Positions 1 through 8,057 of a stretch of DNA of 20,255 bases are shown here, piece by piece. The first letter of the stretch is position 1; every line of letters begins with the position of its first letter. The notes under the pieces were generated by a model. The model was not told the DNA's origin. It saw nothing but the letters and a program-made list of their open reading frames with translations, and did not search any database. The DNA comes from an uncultured Clostridia bacterium (lineage in GTDB: Bacteria; Bacillota; Clostridia; Peptostreptococcales; Anaerovoracaceae), in assembly GCA_934234035.1 (NCBI GenBank), contig CAKQHH010000027.1, positions 1-20,255 of the forward strand. The letters are read 5' to 3'. The position numbers and the translations under genes were made by a program.

Positions 1-77
1 CGCGTCTTGAGGCGCGGGTCAGTAAAGGGGGCTTATAGCCCCAGTTCGAACCACCCGTTTTACGGGTGGCACCGATT
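1..77 (+). ncRNA. Structured RNA remnant, possibly the 3' end of 6S RNA
   Basis: Three hairpins follow one another: CGCGTC/GGCGCG around TTGA (1-16), GGGGCT/AGCCCC around TAT (about 29-43), and CCACCCG/CGGGTGG (about 51-69). The last is followed by GGCACCGATT. There is no reading frame here. A hairpin in the 3' strand of the central bubble and a closing 3' strand of the type GGCACCGA would suit 6S RNA, whose 5' half would then lie before the window. This assignment is inference from memory of the family's architecture. A different structured RNA, or simply a complex terminator for an upstream gene, cannot be excluded because the 5' part is missing. Confidence 0.3.
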
Positions 78-95
78 ATGCAAAATATACGGATT

Positions 96-124
96 TTGCA
101 ATCCAATTGAATATGGAGTATAAT
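96..124 (+). promoter_or_regulatory. Sigma-A-type promoter for the ftsK operon
   Basis: The -35 box is TTGCAA at 96-101 and the -10 box is a perfect TATAAT at 119-124, separated by 17 bp. Transcription should begin near 131, about 45 bases before the ftsK start. The -35 box lies in the right arm of a perfect 8-bp inverted repeat (TGCAAAAT at 79-86, ATTTTGCA at 93-100), which could be an operator or part of the preceding RNA's 3' structure. Confidence 0.7.
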
Positions 125-174
125 AATACGATATTTAGGTTTAGCTTATTTTGAGTGATATACAGGGAGGGACG

Positions 175-2802
175 ATGGCAGTCGGTTCTGGAAAGAAGAA
201 AAAACAGACGAAAAAAACTGCAGCAAAAACAAAAGAAACTGCATCCTCTCCGCATCCAAAGGAATGGCAGGAGCAGATTCGAGAGCTTCAGGAGCAGCGG
301 AAACGGGATTACCGCATTCTGGATAAGATTTGGGGCATCATATTTTTGGCCGTAGGAATTTTTCTGGTGATTACGACGCAGCTGAACACCACCGGAACCT
401 TTGGGAATGCGATTCACAGTCTCGTGTTTGGACTTTTTGGGCTGATGGCGTATGCTTTGCCGTATTATTTTATTGCGCTGGCTCTCTGCCTGTTCCTTCG
501 AAAAATGCAGCACATCAATGGAAGGACGACATTTTTCTCCTTCTTGATTTTTGTCATGCTGTGTATTCTGAATTCCTATCGTTACTTGGATGAGACGAAC
601 ATACAGCTGTCCATCTCCGCAATCGGTGATTTTTTCGACGGCGGAATTCAGCTTCGGAACGGCGGCGTTTTCGGCATGTGGCTGGGAGGATTGATTGTCA
701 AGTTGCTGGGAAAACCGGGGTTGATTATTTTTGCGGTGGCGGTGATTGCCATCTCCGTTCTCTTGGTTGCGGATACGCCGATTTCCAAGTATCTTGGCAA
801 GAAACGAGAGCAGCGGGAAGAAAAGACTATTCTTCGGGAAATGCTGACCGAGAAGAGAGAAGCGCAGGCGAAGACCGTGCCGGAAGAGAGCGGCGTCCCG
901 ATTATCACCCCATCTCATTCGGTGCCGCAGGTAAAGGAACCGCTGGCATTTCCGATGGAGGAAGGAGCTCGGCAAAACTTCATGCAGAACCTGGAGGGAG
1001 CGGATTTCGGCGAGTCGATTGAAACCAATACCGGTTTTGGGCTGGACGGCGGAAATGCTTCCGGCGCAGGTCTTGGACTGGGACTTTCGGGAGGCTTTGC
1101 ATCGCCGGAAAACGCGGCTGCGGCGCCGAATCCTTTTATGGATGATTTTATGAGTGTGGATTCGGTAACGACGGAGCCGATGGGGCTGAATGCGGAACCG
1201 GAAAAAGTGTCGGCATTGTCGACACCTGCGGCTACGGAAAATATCAAAGAAATCCGGAAGGAGAATACTCCGACGGCACTGGACAATACGGAGATGGCGC
1301 TTCAGGCGGAGGAGAATTTGGCCAAGAAGATTCCGGCCACATCCTATGTGTTTCCGCCTGTGGATTTGATGAAGAAGCCGAGGGCAAAGCAGATGCAGAT
1401 GAATGAACATCAGCTTCAACAGAAGGCGGCTTTGCTGGAAAATACATTGCAGAATTTTCACGTGGACGCGAGAGTGCTGAATGTCACCCAGGGATCGTCG
1501 GTAACGCGATACGAAGTGCAGCCGGCAGTGGGGGTAAAGGTCAGCAGCATCACGAAGCTGGCAGATGATATCGCATTGAACCTTCGGGCGAAGAGCATCC
1601 GAATCGAGGCTCCGATTCCGGGAAAAGCGGCCGTGGGAATTGAAGTGGAGAATGAGAAACCGGATATGGTTTCCATTCGGGAGCTGATTGATTCCAAGGA
1701 ATTCCGAAATGCCTCATCGAAGATCAGCTTTGCGGTGGGAAAGGATATTTCCGGACGCAATGTGATTGCGAACCTGAAAGAGATGCCCCACCTTCTGATT
1801 GCGGGAGCGACCGGATCGGGAAAGAGCGTATGCATCAATACGATTATCACCAGCTTGCTGTATAAGGCTTCGCCGGATGAGGTGAAGCTGATTCTGATCG
1901 ATCCGAAAGTGGTGGAGCTGGGAAATTATAACGGAATACCCCATCTGCTGGTTCCGGTGGTGACAGATCCGAAGAAGGCGGCGGCTGCGCTGAACTGGGC
2001 GGTAAACGAGATGACTCAGCGGTACAAGTTCTTTGCAGAGGAAAGCGTAAAGGATTTGGATTCTTACAACGAACTGATGAGAGCCAATCAGGAGCCGGAT
2101 AAGGTATTGCCGAAAATCGTCATTATTATCGATGAGTTGGCGGATCTGATGATGGTGGCACCGTCTCAGGTGGAAGAATCCATTTGCCGATTGGCACAGC
2201 TGGCCCGGGCAGCCGGAATGCACTTGATTGTGGCAACCCAGCGTCCGTCGGTAGATGTGGTGACCGGTTTGATTAAGGCCAACATCCCGTCTCGGATTGC
2301 GTTCAGCGTGTCCTCTCAGGTGGACTCCAGAACCATTCTGGACGTGGGAGGCGCCGAGAAGCTTTTGGGCAAGGGCGATATGCTCTATTCCCCGGTGGGT
2401 GAGAATAAACCGCTTCGAATTCAGGGACCGTATATTTCCGATTCGGAGACCGCGCGCATCATTGATTTTGTGAAAAAACAGGGAGAGAGCACCTATGATG
2501 AATCGGTGGTTCAAACCATTGAAACACCGGAAAAATCCCAGTACGGAGAGGTTTCCGATGAATTGACAGAGGATGCCATTGCGTTTATCCTGAAACAGAA
2601 AAAGGCTTCGGTGTCCATGCTGCAGCGACGGTTCCGTATCGGATATAACCGTGCGGCCAGCATCATCGATGAAATCGAAGCCCGAGGGATTATCAGCCCG
2701 GCGGACGGCAGCAAGCCGCGCCAGGTGCTCTATACAGAAGAAGAATATTACGACGCGATTGATTCGCAGAATAACGGAGCAGAGGAAACGACACATGAGT
2801 AA
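175..2802 (+). CDS. ftsK: DNA translocase FtsK/SpoIIIE
   Basis: This is an 875-residue membrane-anchored motor that pumps chromosomal DNA through the division septum. The N-terminal part is basic (residues 7-20), then has about four to five hydrophobic segments between residues 52 and 198. A low-complexity Gly/Ala/Glu linker (about 200-400) leads to the RecA-like motor. Walker A is GATGSGKS at 544-551, and Walker B ends in the Asp-Glu pair at 653-654. The C-terminal gamma winged helix (about 795-855) reads KOPS/SRS orienting sequences in this family. I chose ATG 175 because GGGAGG lies just upstream; an in-frame TTG at 151 has no comparable site. It is the first gene of an operon and its last 8 bases overlap rimO. 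The sequence alone does not tell a vegetative FtsK from a sporulation SpoIIIE. Confidence 0.95.
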   Translation: MAVGSGKKKKQTKKTAAKTKETASSPHPKEWQEQIRELQEQRKRDYRILDKIWGIIFLAVGIFLVITTQLNTTGTFGNAIHSLVFGLFGLMAYALPYYFIALALCLFLRKMQHINGRTTFFSFLIFVMLCILNSYRYLDETNIQLSISAIGDFFDGGIQLRNGGVFGMWLGGLIVKLLGKPGLIIFAVAVIAISVLLVADTPISKYLGKKREQREEKTILREMLTEKREAQAKTVPEESGVPIITPSHSVPQVKEPLAFPMEEGARQNFMQNLEGADFGESIETNTGFGLDGGNASGAGLGLGLSGGFASPENAAAAPNPFMDDFMSVDSVTTEPMGLNAEPEKVSALSTPAATENIKEIRKENTPTALDNTEMALQAEENLAKKIPATSYVFPPVDLMKKPRAKQMQMNEHQLQQKAALLENTLQNFHVDARVLNVTQGSSVTRYEVQPAVGVKVSSITKLADDIALNLRAKSIRIEAPIPGKAAVGIEVENEKPDMVSIRELIDSKEFRNASSKISFAVGKDISGRNVIANLKEMPHLLIAGATGSGKSVCINTIITSLLYKASPDEVKLILIDPKVVELGNYNGIPHLLVPVVTDPKKAAAALNWAVNEMTQRYKFFAEESVKDLDSYNELMRANQEPDKVLPKIVIIIDELADLMMVAPSQVEESICRLAQLARAAGMHLIVATQRPSVDVVTGLIKANIPSRIAFSVSSQVDSRTILDVGGAEKLLGKGDMLYSPVGENKPLRIQGPYISDSETARIIDFVKKQGESTYDESVVQTIETPEKSQYGEVSDELTEDAIAFILKQKKASVSMLQRRFRIGYNRAASIIDEIEARGIISPADGSKPRQVLYTEEEYYDAIDSQNNGAEETTHE

Positions 2803-4129
2803 AAAAATTTTTATTGACACCTTGGGATGTGCGAAGAATGAGTACGATTCCCAGAATTTAGCGGCACAACTGCTGGAACGGGGATGCGGCTTGGCGGATT
2901 CGCCGGAAGAAGCGGACATCCTGATTGTAAACACCTGCGGTTTTATTGAGGCCGCAAAGGTGGAATCCATCGAACATATTTTTAGCATGGCGGCACTGAA
3001 AGGAGAGAGCAAGAAACTGGTGGTTACCGGCTGCCTTTCCGAACGCTACCACGAAGATTTGTCCAAGGAGATTCCGGAGGTGGACCTGTTCACCGGCGTA
3101 AACGATTACGACGACCTGCCGGGATTGCTGCTGGCGGAGAGCACCGGCGACAAAGTGCAGGGGGAAGTGGAAGCGGTGCTTCCGTATCGGAAACGCGTTT
3201 TACCGGAGGGAACCTACACGGCTAGCCTGAAGATTGCCGAAGGGTGCAACAACACCTGTGCGTTCTGTGCGATTCCGAAGATTCGCGGACCGTATCGCAG
3301 CAAGCGCATCGAGGACTGCGTGCGCGAAGCGGAGGATATGGCGGCGGCAGGCGTTCGGGAATTGGTAGTGATTGCTCAGGACACCTCGTATTACGGGAAA
3401 GACCTGTACGGCAAGGCGATGCTCCCGGAACTGCTGCACGAATTATGCAAGGTGGACGGAATTCGGTGGATTCGTCTGATGTACGTGTACGATGACGGAA
3501 TTACCGATGAGCTGATTGAAACCATGAAGCAGGAGGATAAAATCTGCAACTACATCGATATTCCGATTCAGCACGTGGCGGATCCGGTGCTGAAGGGCAT
3601 GCGCCGAAAATCCACCGGGGATTCGATTCGGAAGACGATTGCGAAGCTGAGAAAAGAAATTCCGGATATCCATATTCGAACCACAATTCTCGTGGGATTC
3701 CCGGGAGAGACGGAAGAAGATTTCAACGAGCTCCTGGATTTTGTAGAAGAAACACGGATTCCTCGGTTGGGCGCATTTGCTTTTTCCGATGAAGAAGGAA
3801 CCCTGTCCTATCGGATGGCGGGAAAGCTGGATGAAGAGACGAAAAATGAACGTGTAGAGGTGCTGATGCGCCTTCAATCGGGAATCAGCGATTCTCTGAA
3901 TGAAGAGAAAATCGGAAAGACCTACGAGGTGATGGTGGATGAGGCCGTAGATGAAGAGGCCTGCCGGTACCTGGGTCGAACTCGGTACGATGCGCCGGAA
4001 ATCGATGATGCGGTGGAATTCACCGGAACGACATCCCATCAGCCGGGAGATATTGTGTTCGTTAATGTAACAGACAGTTCAGAATATGATTTGTATGGTG
4101 AGGAGGTTTCATATGAATTTACCAAATAA
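2795..4129 (+). CDS. rimO: Ribosomal protein S12 methylthiotransferase RimO
   Basis: This is a 444-residue radical-SAM enzyme that adds a methylthio group to a conserved aspartate of ribosomal protein S12. The N-terminal UPF0004 domain has the three cysteines for the auxiliary 4Fe-4S cluster (Cys12, Cys48, Cys80). The radical-SAM CxxxCxxC motif is CNNTCAFC at 151-158, and a TRAM RNA-binding domain fills roughly the last 70 residues. The opening residues KIFIDTLGCAKNEYDSQ and the overall length fit RimO better than its tRNA-modifying relative MiaB. The start at 2795 gives an 8-base overlap with ftsK (translational coupling) with AGAGGA upstream. An upstream in-frame extension to 2651 would run deep into ftsK and has no family similarity. 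Confidence 0.95.
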   Translation: MSKKIFIDTLGCAKNEYDSQNLAAQLLERGCGLADSPEEADILIVNTCGFIEAAKVESIEHIFSMAALKGESKKLVVTGCLSERYHEDLSKEIPEVDLFTGVNDYDDLPGLLLAESTGDKVQGEVEAVLPYRKRVLPEGTYTASLKIAEGCNNTCAFCAIPKIRGPYRSKRIEDCVREAEDMAAAGVRELVVIAQDTSYYGKDLYGKAMLPELLHELCKVDGIRWIRLMYVYDDGITDELIETMKQEDKICNYIDIPIQHVADPVLKGMRRKSTGDSIRKTIAKLRKEIPDIHIRTTILVGFPGETEEDFNELLDFVEETRIPRLGAFAFSDEEGTLSYRMAGKLDEETKNERVEVLMRLQSGISDSLNEEKIGKTYEVMVDEAVDEEACRYLGRTRYDAPEIDDAVEFTGTTSHQPGDIVFVNVTDSSEYDLYGEEVSYEFTK

Positions 4130-4637
4130 GTTGACCGTTCTTCGAATTATCATGGTTCCGTTTTTCATTGCAGCCTATATGGAAAAATGGTTCTTTGTGG
4201 CATTCGCGCTGTTTATCGTCGCGTCGCTGACGGATATGCTGGATGGAAAAATTGCCCGAGCGCGCAACCTGGTGACCAACTTCGGAAAGATTATGGACCC
4301 GTTGGCGGACAAAATCCTGGTGTATTCCGCATTGTGTCTGTTTGTGGAAAACGGGACCATTCCGGGCTGGACGCTGATTATCATTCTGGCGCGTGAATTT
4401 GTTGTTTCCGGAATGCGCACTGTGGCGGCATCCGAGGGAATCGTTATTGCTGCGGCCATGAGCGGTAAAATCAAGACCGTTCTGCAGATGGTTGCCGTAA
4501 TCATCCTGATTATTGCGGTAGGTCCGGTTCCGCAGCTGAAGACCATTGGCATGCTGGTGTTCTGGGCATCCCTGGTAATGACCGTATATTCCGGAACGGA
4601 ATATGTGCTGAAGAACAAGAGCGTATTTTCAATGTAG
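4113..4637 (+). CDS. pgsA: CDP-diacylglycerol--glycerol-3-phosphate 3-phosphatidyltransferase
   Basis: This 174-residue integral membrane enzyme makes phosphatidylglycerophosphate from CDP-diacylglycerol and glycerol-3-phosphate, the committed step to phosphatidylglycerol and cardiolipin. The CDP-alcohol phosphotransferase signature DG-x2-AR-x8-G-x3-D-x3-D is complete: Asp41, Asp44-Gly45, Ala48-Arg49, Gly58, Asp62 and Asp66. Several hydrophobic helices surround it (about 10-40, 65-95 and 110-165). GAGGAGG at 4100-4106 precedes ATG 4113. The gene overlaps the end of rimO by 17 bases, so it is cotranscribed. Its place between rimO and cinA is a common arrangement in Firmicutes. Confidence 0.93.
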   Translation: MNLPNKLTVLRIIMVPFFIAAYMEKWFFVAFALFIVASLTDMLDGKIARARNLVTNFGKIMDPLADKILVYSALCLFVENGTIPGWTLIIILAREFVVSGMRTVAASEGIVIAAAMSGKIKTVLQMVAVIILIIAVGPVPQLKTIGMLVFWASLVMTVYSGTEYVLKNKSVFSM

Positions 4638-4649
4638 GAGCGAAGGAGA

Positions 4650-5888
4650 ATGAACACATCGATTATCGCTGTCGGAACGGAGCTGCTGTTCGGACAGACT
4701 GTTAATACAAACGCGGCCTATTTGTCGGAGAATCTGAATCATCTGGGCTTCAATGTAATGTATCATTTTGTGGTAGGCGATAACGACGGCAGATTGGAGC
4801 ATACGCTGAAGCGGGCACTGACGGATACGGATCTGGTAATTGTTACCGGCGGCCTGGGTCCCACACAGGATGATATGACGAAGGAAACGGTTGCGAGGGT
4901 GATGGATGCGCCGCTGTACTTGAATGAGGAGTGCCTGGCGGAGGTAAAGAGATATTTTTCGATTCGAAATCGGGAAATGGCGCCCAACAATGTTCAGCAG
5001 GCGTACATACCGGAGAATGCAGTGATATTCCGAAATGAAGCCGGTACGGCTCCGGCCTTTGCTGTGAATAAAGGGGATAAATGGGTCATCTGTTATCCGG
5101 GACCGCCTCGGGAACTGAAGTGGATCTTTGAAGACAGCGGAAAGGATTTCCTGCGTAAGTTCAAGGAGAAGCAAATTTATTACCGGGTCATTCGAACCAT
5201 CGGAATCGGAGAATCGGACCTGGAGACGCTCCTGATGCCGTTGATTGACAACCAGACGGATCCCACCATCGCCACCTATGCGAAGGAAGGGGAATGCACC
5301 ATCCGTGTAGCCTCTCAGCGAGATACAATGGAAGAGGCGCAGGCGGCGGTAGAAAATATGATTTCCCGGATGAATAACCTGATAGGATCGTATATCTACA
5401 GTTACGATGATGAGGAATTGAAATCGGTCGTAGTGCATAAGCTGCAGAGGCAGGGGCTGACCATTTCTTCCGCGGAATCCTGTACCGGCGGTGCATTTGC
5501 CGCATCCATTACGGATGTTCCGGGTGCATCCAAGGTCCTGAGCCGAGGATATATTACCTACGATGAGGAAGCGAAAATTTCCATGCTGGGTGTGGATCCG
5601 ACAGTAATCGATCAATATTCGGTGGTAAGCTCGGAGGTGGCCATTGAAATGGCCAAGGGTGCCCGCCTGGAAGCAGGGAGCGATATCGCCGTATCCATCA
5701 CCGGATATGCCGGCCCGGAAGCGGACGAAGGTCGGGAGGCCGGAAATGCGTATATCGGCTATGCTTATGACGATACCGTCGGTGCGGTGGAACTGTTCAC
5801 CAAAAGAAATGACCGGGCATGGAATCGAAACTATTTCCGACTGATGATGCTGAAAGTCGTGAACGAAATATTGGATGAAATAAAATAG
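4650..5888 (+). CDS. cinA: CinA-family protein (competence/damage-inducible; NMN amidohydrolase-like)
   Basis: This 412-residue protein has two domains. The N-terminal molybdopterin-binding-like (COG1058) domain shows VGTELLFGQTVNTNA at 8-22 and VTGGLGPTQDDMTKE at 65-79. The C-terminal PncC domain (about 250-412) carries the SAESCTGG motif with Cys278 and SITGYAGP. In characterised homologues the N domain is an ADP-ribose pyrophosphatase and the C domain deamidates nicotinamide mononucleotide in pyridine nucleotide recycling. The ribosome site AGGAG at 4636-4640 overlaps the pgsA stop and lies 9 bases before ATG. It sits directly upstream of recA, as in many Firmicutes, where the two are often linked with DNA uptake and damage. 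Here recA also has its own promoters. Confidence 0.93.
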   Translation: MNTSIIAVGTELLFGQTVNTNAAYLSENLNHLGFNVMYHFVVGDNDGRLEHTLKRALTDTDLVIVTGGLGPTQDDMTKETVARVMDAPLYLNEECLAEVKRYFSIRNREMAPNNVQQAYIPENAVIFRNEAGTAPAFAVNKGDKWVICYPGPPRELKWIFEDSGKDFLRKFKEKQIYYRVIRTIGIGESDLETLLMPLIDNQTDPTIATYAKEGECTIRVASQRDTMEEAQAAVENMISRMNNLIGSYIYSYDDEELKSVVVHKLQRQGLTISSAESCTGGAFAASITDVPGASKVLSRGYITYDEEAKISMLGVDPTVIDQYSVVSSEVAIEMAKGARLEAGSDIAVSITGYAGPEADEGREAGNAYIGYAYDDTVGAVELFTKRNDRAWNRNYFRLMMLKVVNEILDEIK

Positions 5889-5912
5889 TACTTTTTCTTC
5901 GGAAAAAAGTAC
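5888..5912 (+). terminator. UUCG hairpin at the end of cinA (weak terminator or processing site)
   Basis: GTACTTTTTC pairs with GAAAAAAGTAC around a TTCG tetraloop, with one base bulged. It begins in the cinA stop codon. No T-run follows the stem, so it is not a classical intrinsic terminator. It may stabilise the 3' end of the operon transcript or reduce read-through into recA. Confidence 0.4.
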
Positions 5913-5942
5913 CCAATGCCTCGTTTCTTAAACCCGGCAGAA

Positions 5943-5972
5943 TTGACCTCATAAAGTGCCGGAGGGTATAAT
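5943..5972 (+). promoter_or_regulatory. Candidate upstream promoter P1 of recA
   Basis: TTGACC at 5943-5948 and a perfect TATAAT at 5967-5972 are separated by 18 bp. Transcription from here would start near 5979 and pass through the second promoter and the LexA box before recA. Confidence 0.6.
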
Positions 5973-6000
5973 GGTATCATAAAAGGAAGCCCGTAAGAGG

Positions 6001-6029
6001 TTGACAGAAACCGGAGAAACAGGTATTAT
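6001..6029 (+). promoter_or_regulatory. Main recA promoter P2
   Basis: A perfect -35 TTGACA at 6001-6006 is followed after 17 bp by -10 TATTAT at 6024-6029. The expected transcription start, about 6036, falls on the first base of the LexA box, so a bound repressor would block initiation. Confidence 0.75.
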
Positions 6030-6035
6030 AAAAGA

Positions 6036-6047
6036 GAACAAATGTTC
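6036..6047 (+). promoter_or_regulatory. LexA operator (SOS box) of recA
   Basis: The sequence GAACAAATGTTC is a perfect match to the Gram-positive LexA core GAAC-N4-GTTC. It lies 7 bases after the -10 box of P2 and 15 bases before the recA start codon. This predicts damage-inducible recA expression under a Bacillus-type LexA. Confidence 0.85.
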
Positions 6048-6062
6048 GATATAGGAGGAAAC

Positions 6063-7130
6063 ATGGCAGGAAAATCGACCGCATCGGCAGCGGAGAATAA
6101 AGAGAAAGCATTGGAGCAGGCGCTGGAACAGATTCAGAAACAGTACGGAAAAGGCGCAATTATGAAGCTGGGAGAGGAAGGCCTCACCGGATCGGTAGAC
6201 GTGATTTCCACCGGATCCATCAGTTTGGATTTGGCGACCGGCGTGGGCGGATATCCGCGGGGAAGAATCATTGAGATATACGGACCGGAATCTTCCGGTA
6301 AGACTACATTGACTTTACATGCCATTGCAGAGGCGCAGAAAGCGGGCGGAAAGGCTGCTTTCATTGATGCGGAGCACGCGCTGGACCCGGTATATGCGAA
6401 GAATCTTGGGGTAGACGTAGATGAACTTCTGGTATCTCAGCCGGATACCGGAGAACAGGCGCTGGAAATCTGTGAGATGCTGGCACGAAGCGGAGCAATC
6501 GATTTGATTGTCATCGACTCGGTAGCGGCACTGGTTCCGAAAGCGGAGATTCAGGGTGAGATGGGTGATTCCCACGTGGGACTTCATGCCAGACTCATGT
6601 CTCAGGCACTTCGAAAAATTGCCGGAACCGTGAACAAGACCAATACCTGCGTAATCTTCATCAACCAGCTTCGTGAGAAAATCGGCGTGATGTTCGGAAA
6701 TCCGGAGACCACCACCGGTGGTCGGGCATTGAAATTCTATGCCAGCATGAGACTGGACGTGCGGAAGATTGAAACTCTGAAGCGAGGGGATGAGATGCTG
6801 GGAAACCGGACTCGCGTAAAGATTGTAAAGAACAAGGTGGCTCCGCCGTTTAAGAAATCGGAATTCGACATTATGTACGGTACCGGAATTTCTCTGGCCG
6901 GTGATGTATTGGATACGGCGGTAGAGGCCAAGATTGTGGATAAAGCCGGATCCTGGTACAGTTACAACGGAGAACGTATCGGGCAGGGCAGAGAGAATGT
7001 AAAGGATTATCTTCAGAGTCATGAAGAGATGCTGGAAGAAATCCGCAAGAAGGTGATGAATCAGTTCAAACCGGAATCCACCGATGATGACATTAAGGTG
7101 GACGAAGACGGCGTTGTAATCGAGGACTAG
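6063..7130 (+). CDS. recA: Recombinase RecA
   Basis: This 355-residue strand-exchange ATPase is the core of homologous recombination, the co-protease for LexA, and the protein that takes up ssDNA during transformation. Walker A is GPESSGKTT at 74-82. Further RecA signatures are the stretch [14 protein letters not shown], a Walker B-type hydrophobic strand ending in Asp ([12 protein letters not shown]), the loop L1/L2 regions and [21 protein letters not shown]. The C-terminus is acidic, as usual. AGGAGG at 6053-6058 fixes ATG 6063; an ATG at 6042 inside the LexA box has no ribosome site. Length is typical of the family. Confidence 0.98.
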   Translation: MAGKSTASAAENKEKALEQALEQIQKQYGKGAIMKLGEEGLTGSVDVISTGSISLDLATGVGGYPRGRIIEIYGPESSGKTTLTLHAIAEAQKAGGKAAFIDAEHALDPVYAKNLGVDVDELLVSQPDTGEQALEICEMLARSGAIDLIVIDSVAALVPKAEIQGEMGDSHVGLHARLMSQALRKIAGTVNKTNTCVIFINQLREKIGVMFGNPETTTGGRALKFYASMRLDVRKIETLKRGDEMLGNRTRVKIVKNKVAPPFKKSEFDIMYGTGISLAGDVLDTAVEAKIVDKAGSWYSYNGERIGQGRENVKDYLQSHEEMLEEIRKKVMNQFKPESTDDDIKVDEDGVVIED

Positions 7131-7190
7131 ACGTACGGCGGTTCATGGGTGCTTGAAACACCTCAATTTGAAAATAATGGCAGAATTGTA

Positions 7191-7219
7191 TTGACATAAT
7201 GCGAAAATCGTGCTACTAT
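7191..7219 (+). promoter_or_regulatory. Promoter of the rplU-rpmA operon
   Basis: A perfect TTGACA at 7191-7196 is followed after 17 bp by TACTAT at 7214-7219. Transcription should begin near 7226, giving a leader of about 73 nucleotides before rplU. Confidence 0.75.
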
Positions 7220-7225
7220 TCAATG

Positions 7226-7289
7226 GTTAGCCGCTCGGGTAGGGTTATAAGCAATCGCACCCGTTCCCGGCGAGTCTGGATAGAGGAGG
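7226..7289 (+). promoter_or_regulatory. Structured 5' leader of rplU (L21 leader-like)
   Basis: The leader folds into nested pairs: GCCG (7230-7233) with CGGC (7268-7271), and CGGGT (7236-7240) with ACCCG (7259-7263), around an internal GGTTATAAGCAATCGC loop. The ribosome site GGAGG is at 7285-7289. A conserved L21 leader motif is known upstream of rplU in Firmicutes and is thought to mediate autoregulation. The position and compact structure fit it, but I have not matched it against a covariance model. Confidence 0.55.
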
Positions 7290-7298
7290 AAAAGTATT

Positions 7299-7760
7299 AT
7301 GTATGCAATTATTAAAACTGGCGGAAAGCAGTACAGAGTTCAGAAGGACGATGTATTCAAGATCGAGAAGATCAATGCTGAAGCAGGCGACACCGTTACC
7401 TTTGATGAGGTAATCGCTGTAGGTGGTGACACCCTGACAGTAGGAACTCCATTTGTTGAGGGTACTGCTGTACATGCTGAAGTAGTTGAGCAGGGTAAGA
7501 ACGACAAGGTGATTATCTACAAGTACAAGGCAAAGAAGGATTACAGAAAGAAGAATGGCCACAGACAGCCATACACACTGGTTAAGGTTACCGATATCGT
7601 ATCCGGTGGTCAGAAGGCAGCTGCAGCTGAGAAGCAGGACGATGTAAAGCCAAGCATGTCCATGAAGAAAGAGGAACTTCTTGCAATCGCAAACGAGAAG
7701 GGAATCGAAGTATCCAGCAAAGCTACTAAGGCAGAGATTCTGGAAGCAATTGAAGCATAA
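7299..7760 (+). CDS. rplU: 50S ribosomal protein L21 with C-terminal extension
   Basis: Residues 1-102 are a complete bacterial L21, from [15 protein letters not shown] through the basic segment [15 protein letters not shown] to TLVKVTDI. L21 binds 23S rRNA in the large subunit and is normally about 100 residues. Here the protein runs to 153. After an Ala/Lys/Gln-rich linker (103-119), residues 120-153 form a helix-loop-helix of the HeH/LEM or Rho-N/SAP-like type ([18 protein letters not shown], then [11 protein letters not shown]). The reading frame is continuous and the ribosome site is strong, so this is a true fusion. Arginine codons are nearly all AGA and prolines CCA, unlike most genes nearby, which suggests high expression. 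rpmA follows after 30 bases. Confidence 0.95.
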   Translation: MYAIIKTGGKQYRVQKDDVFKIEKINAEAGDTVTFDEVIAVGGDTLTVGTPFVEGTAVHAEVVEQGKNDKVIIYKYKAKKDYRKKNGHRQPYTLVKVTDIVSGGQKAAAAEKQDDVKPSMSMKKEELLAIANEKGIEVSSKATKAEILEAIEA

Positions 7761-7790
7761 GAAATTGACTTTAATTTAGGAGGTGTCATT

Positions 7791-8051
7791 ATGTCAAGTA
7801 AAAAAGGAGTAGGTAGTTCCAAGAACGGCCGTGACTCTGAGTCGAAAAGACTTGGACTGAAGATTGGTGCTGGTCAGTACGTAAGTGCAGGAAGCATTCT
7901 CGTAAGACAGAGAGGAACCAAGTTCCACCCGGGCAACAACGTTGGTATCGGTGGAGATGATACTCTGTTCGCTAAGATCGACGGAAATGTTAAATTCGAA
8001 AGATTTGACAAGAAGAGAAAGAAGATCAGCGTATACAGCAACGAAGCTTAG
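7791..8051 (+). CDS. rpmA: 50S ribosomal protein L27 (short form, no cleavable extension)
   Basis: This 86-residue L27 is a large-subunit protein whose N-terminal tail reaches the peptidyl-transferase centre. It begins [16 protein letters not shown] and contains the family core [24 protein letters not shown] at 7778-7783 precedes ATG 7791 by 7 bases, and no in-frame upstream start exists. In most Firmicutes L27 is made with an NLQFFA-type N-terminal extension that is removed by the protease Prp (YsxB), encoded between rplU and rpmA. Here both are absent. Codon use is like rplU, with mostly AGA arginines. Confidence 0.97.
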   Translation: MSSKKGVGSSKNGRDSESKRLGLKIGAGQYVSAGSILVRQRGTKFHPGNNVGIGGDDTLFAKIDGNVKFERFDKKRKKISVYSNEA

Positions 8052-8057
8052 TTTTTT

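Noticed and set aside
60..77. T-box-like sequence CGGGTGGCACCG
   Set aside because: It resembles the T-box consensus, but no downstream complement for an antiterminator and no terminator with T-run follow, and ftsK is not an amino-acid-related gene.
76..1461. Long open frame on the minus strand opposite ftsK
   Set aside because: It is antisense to a clear FtsK, has a basic low-information composition and no recognisable domain or ribosome site; it is a by-product of codon bias.
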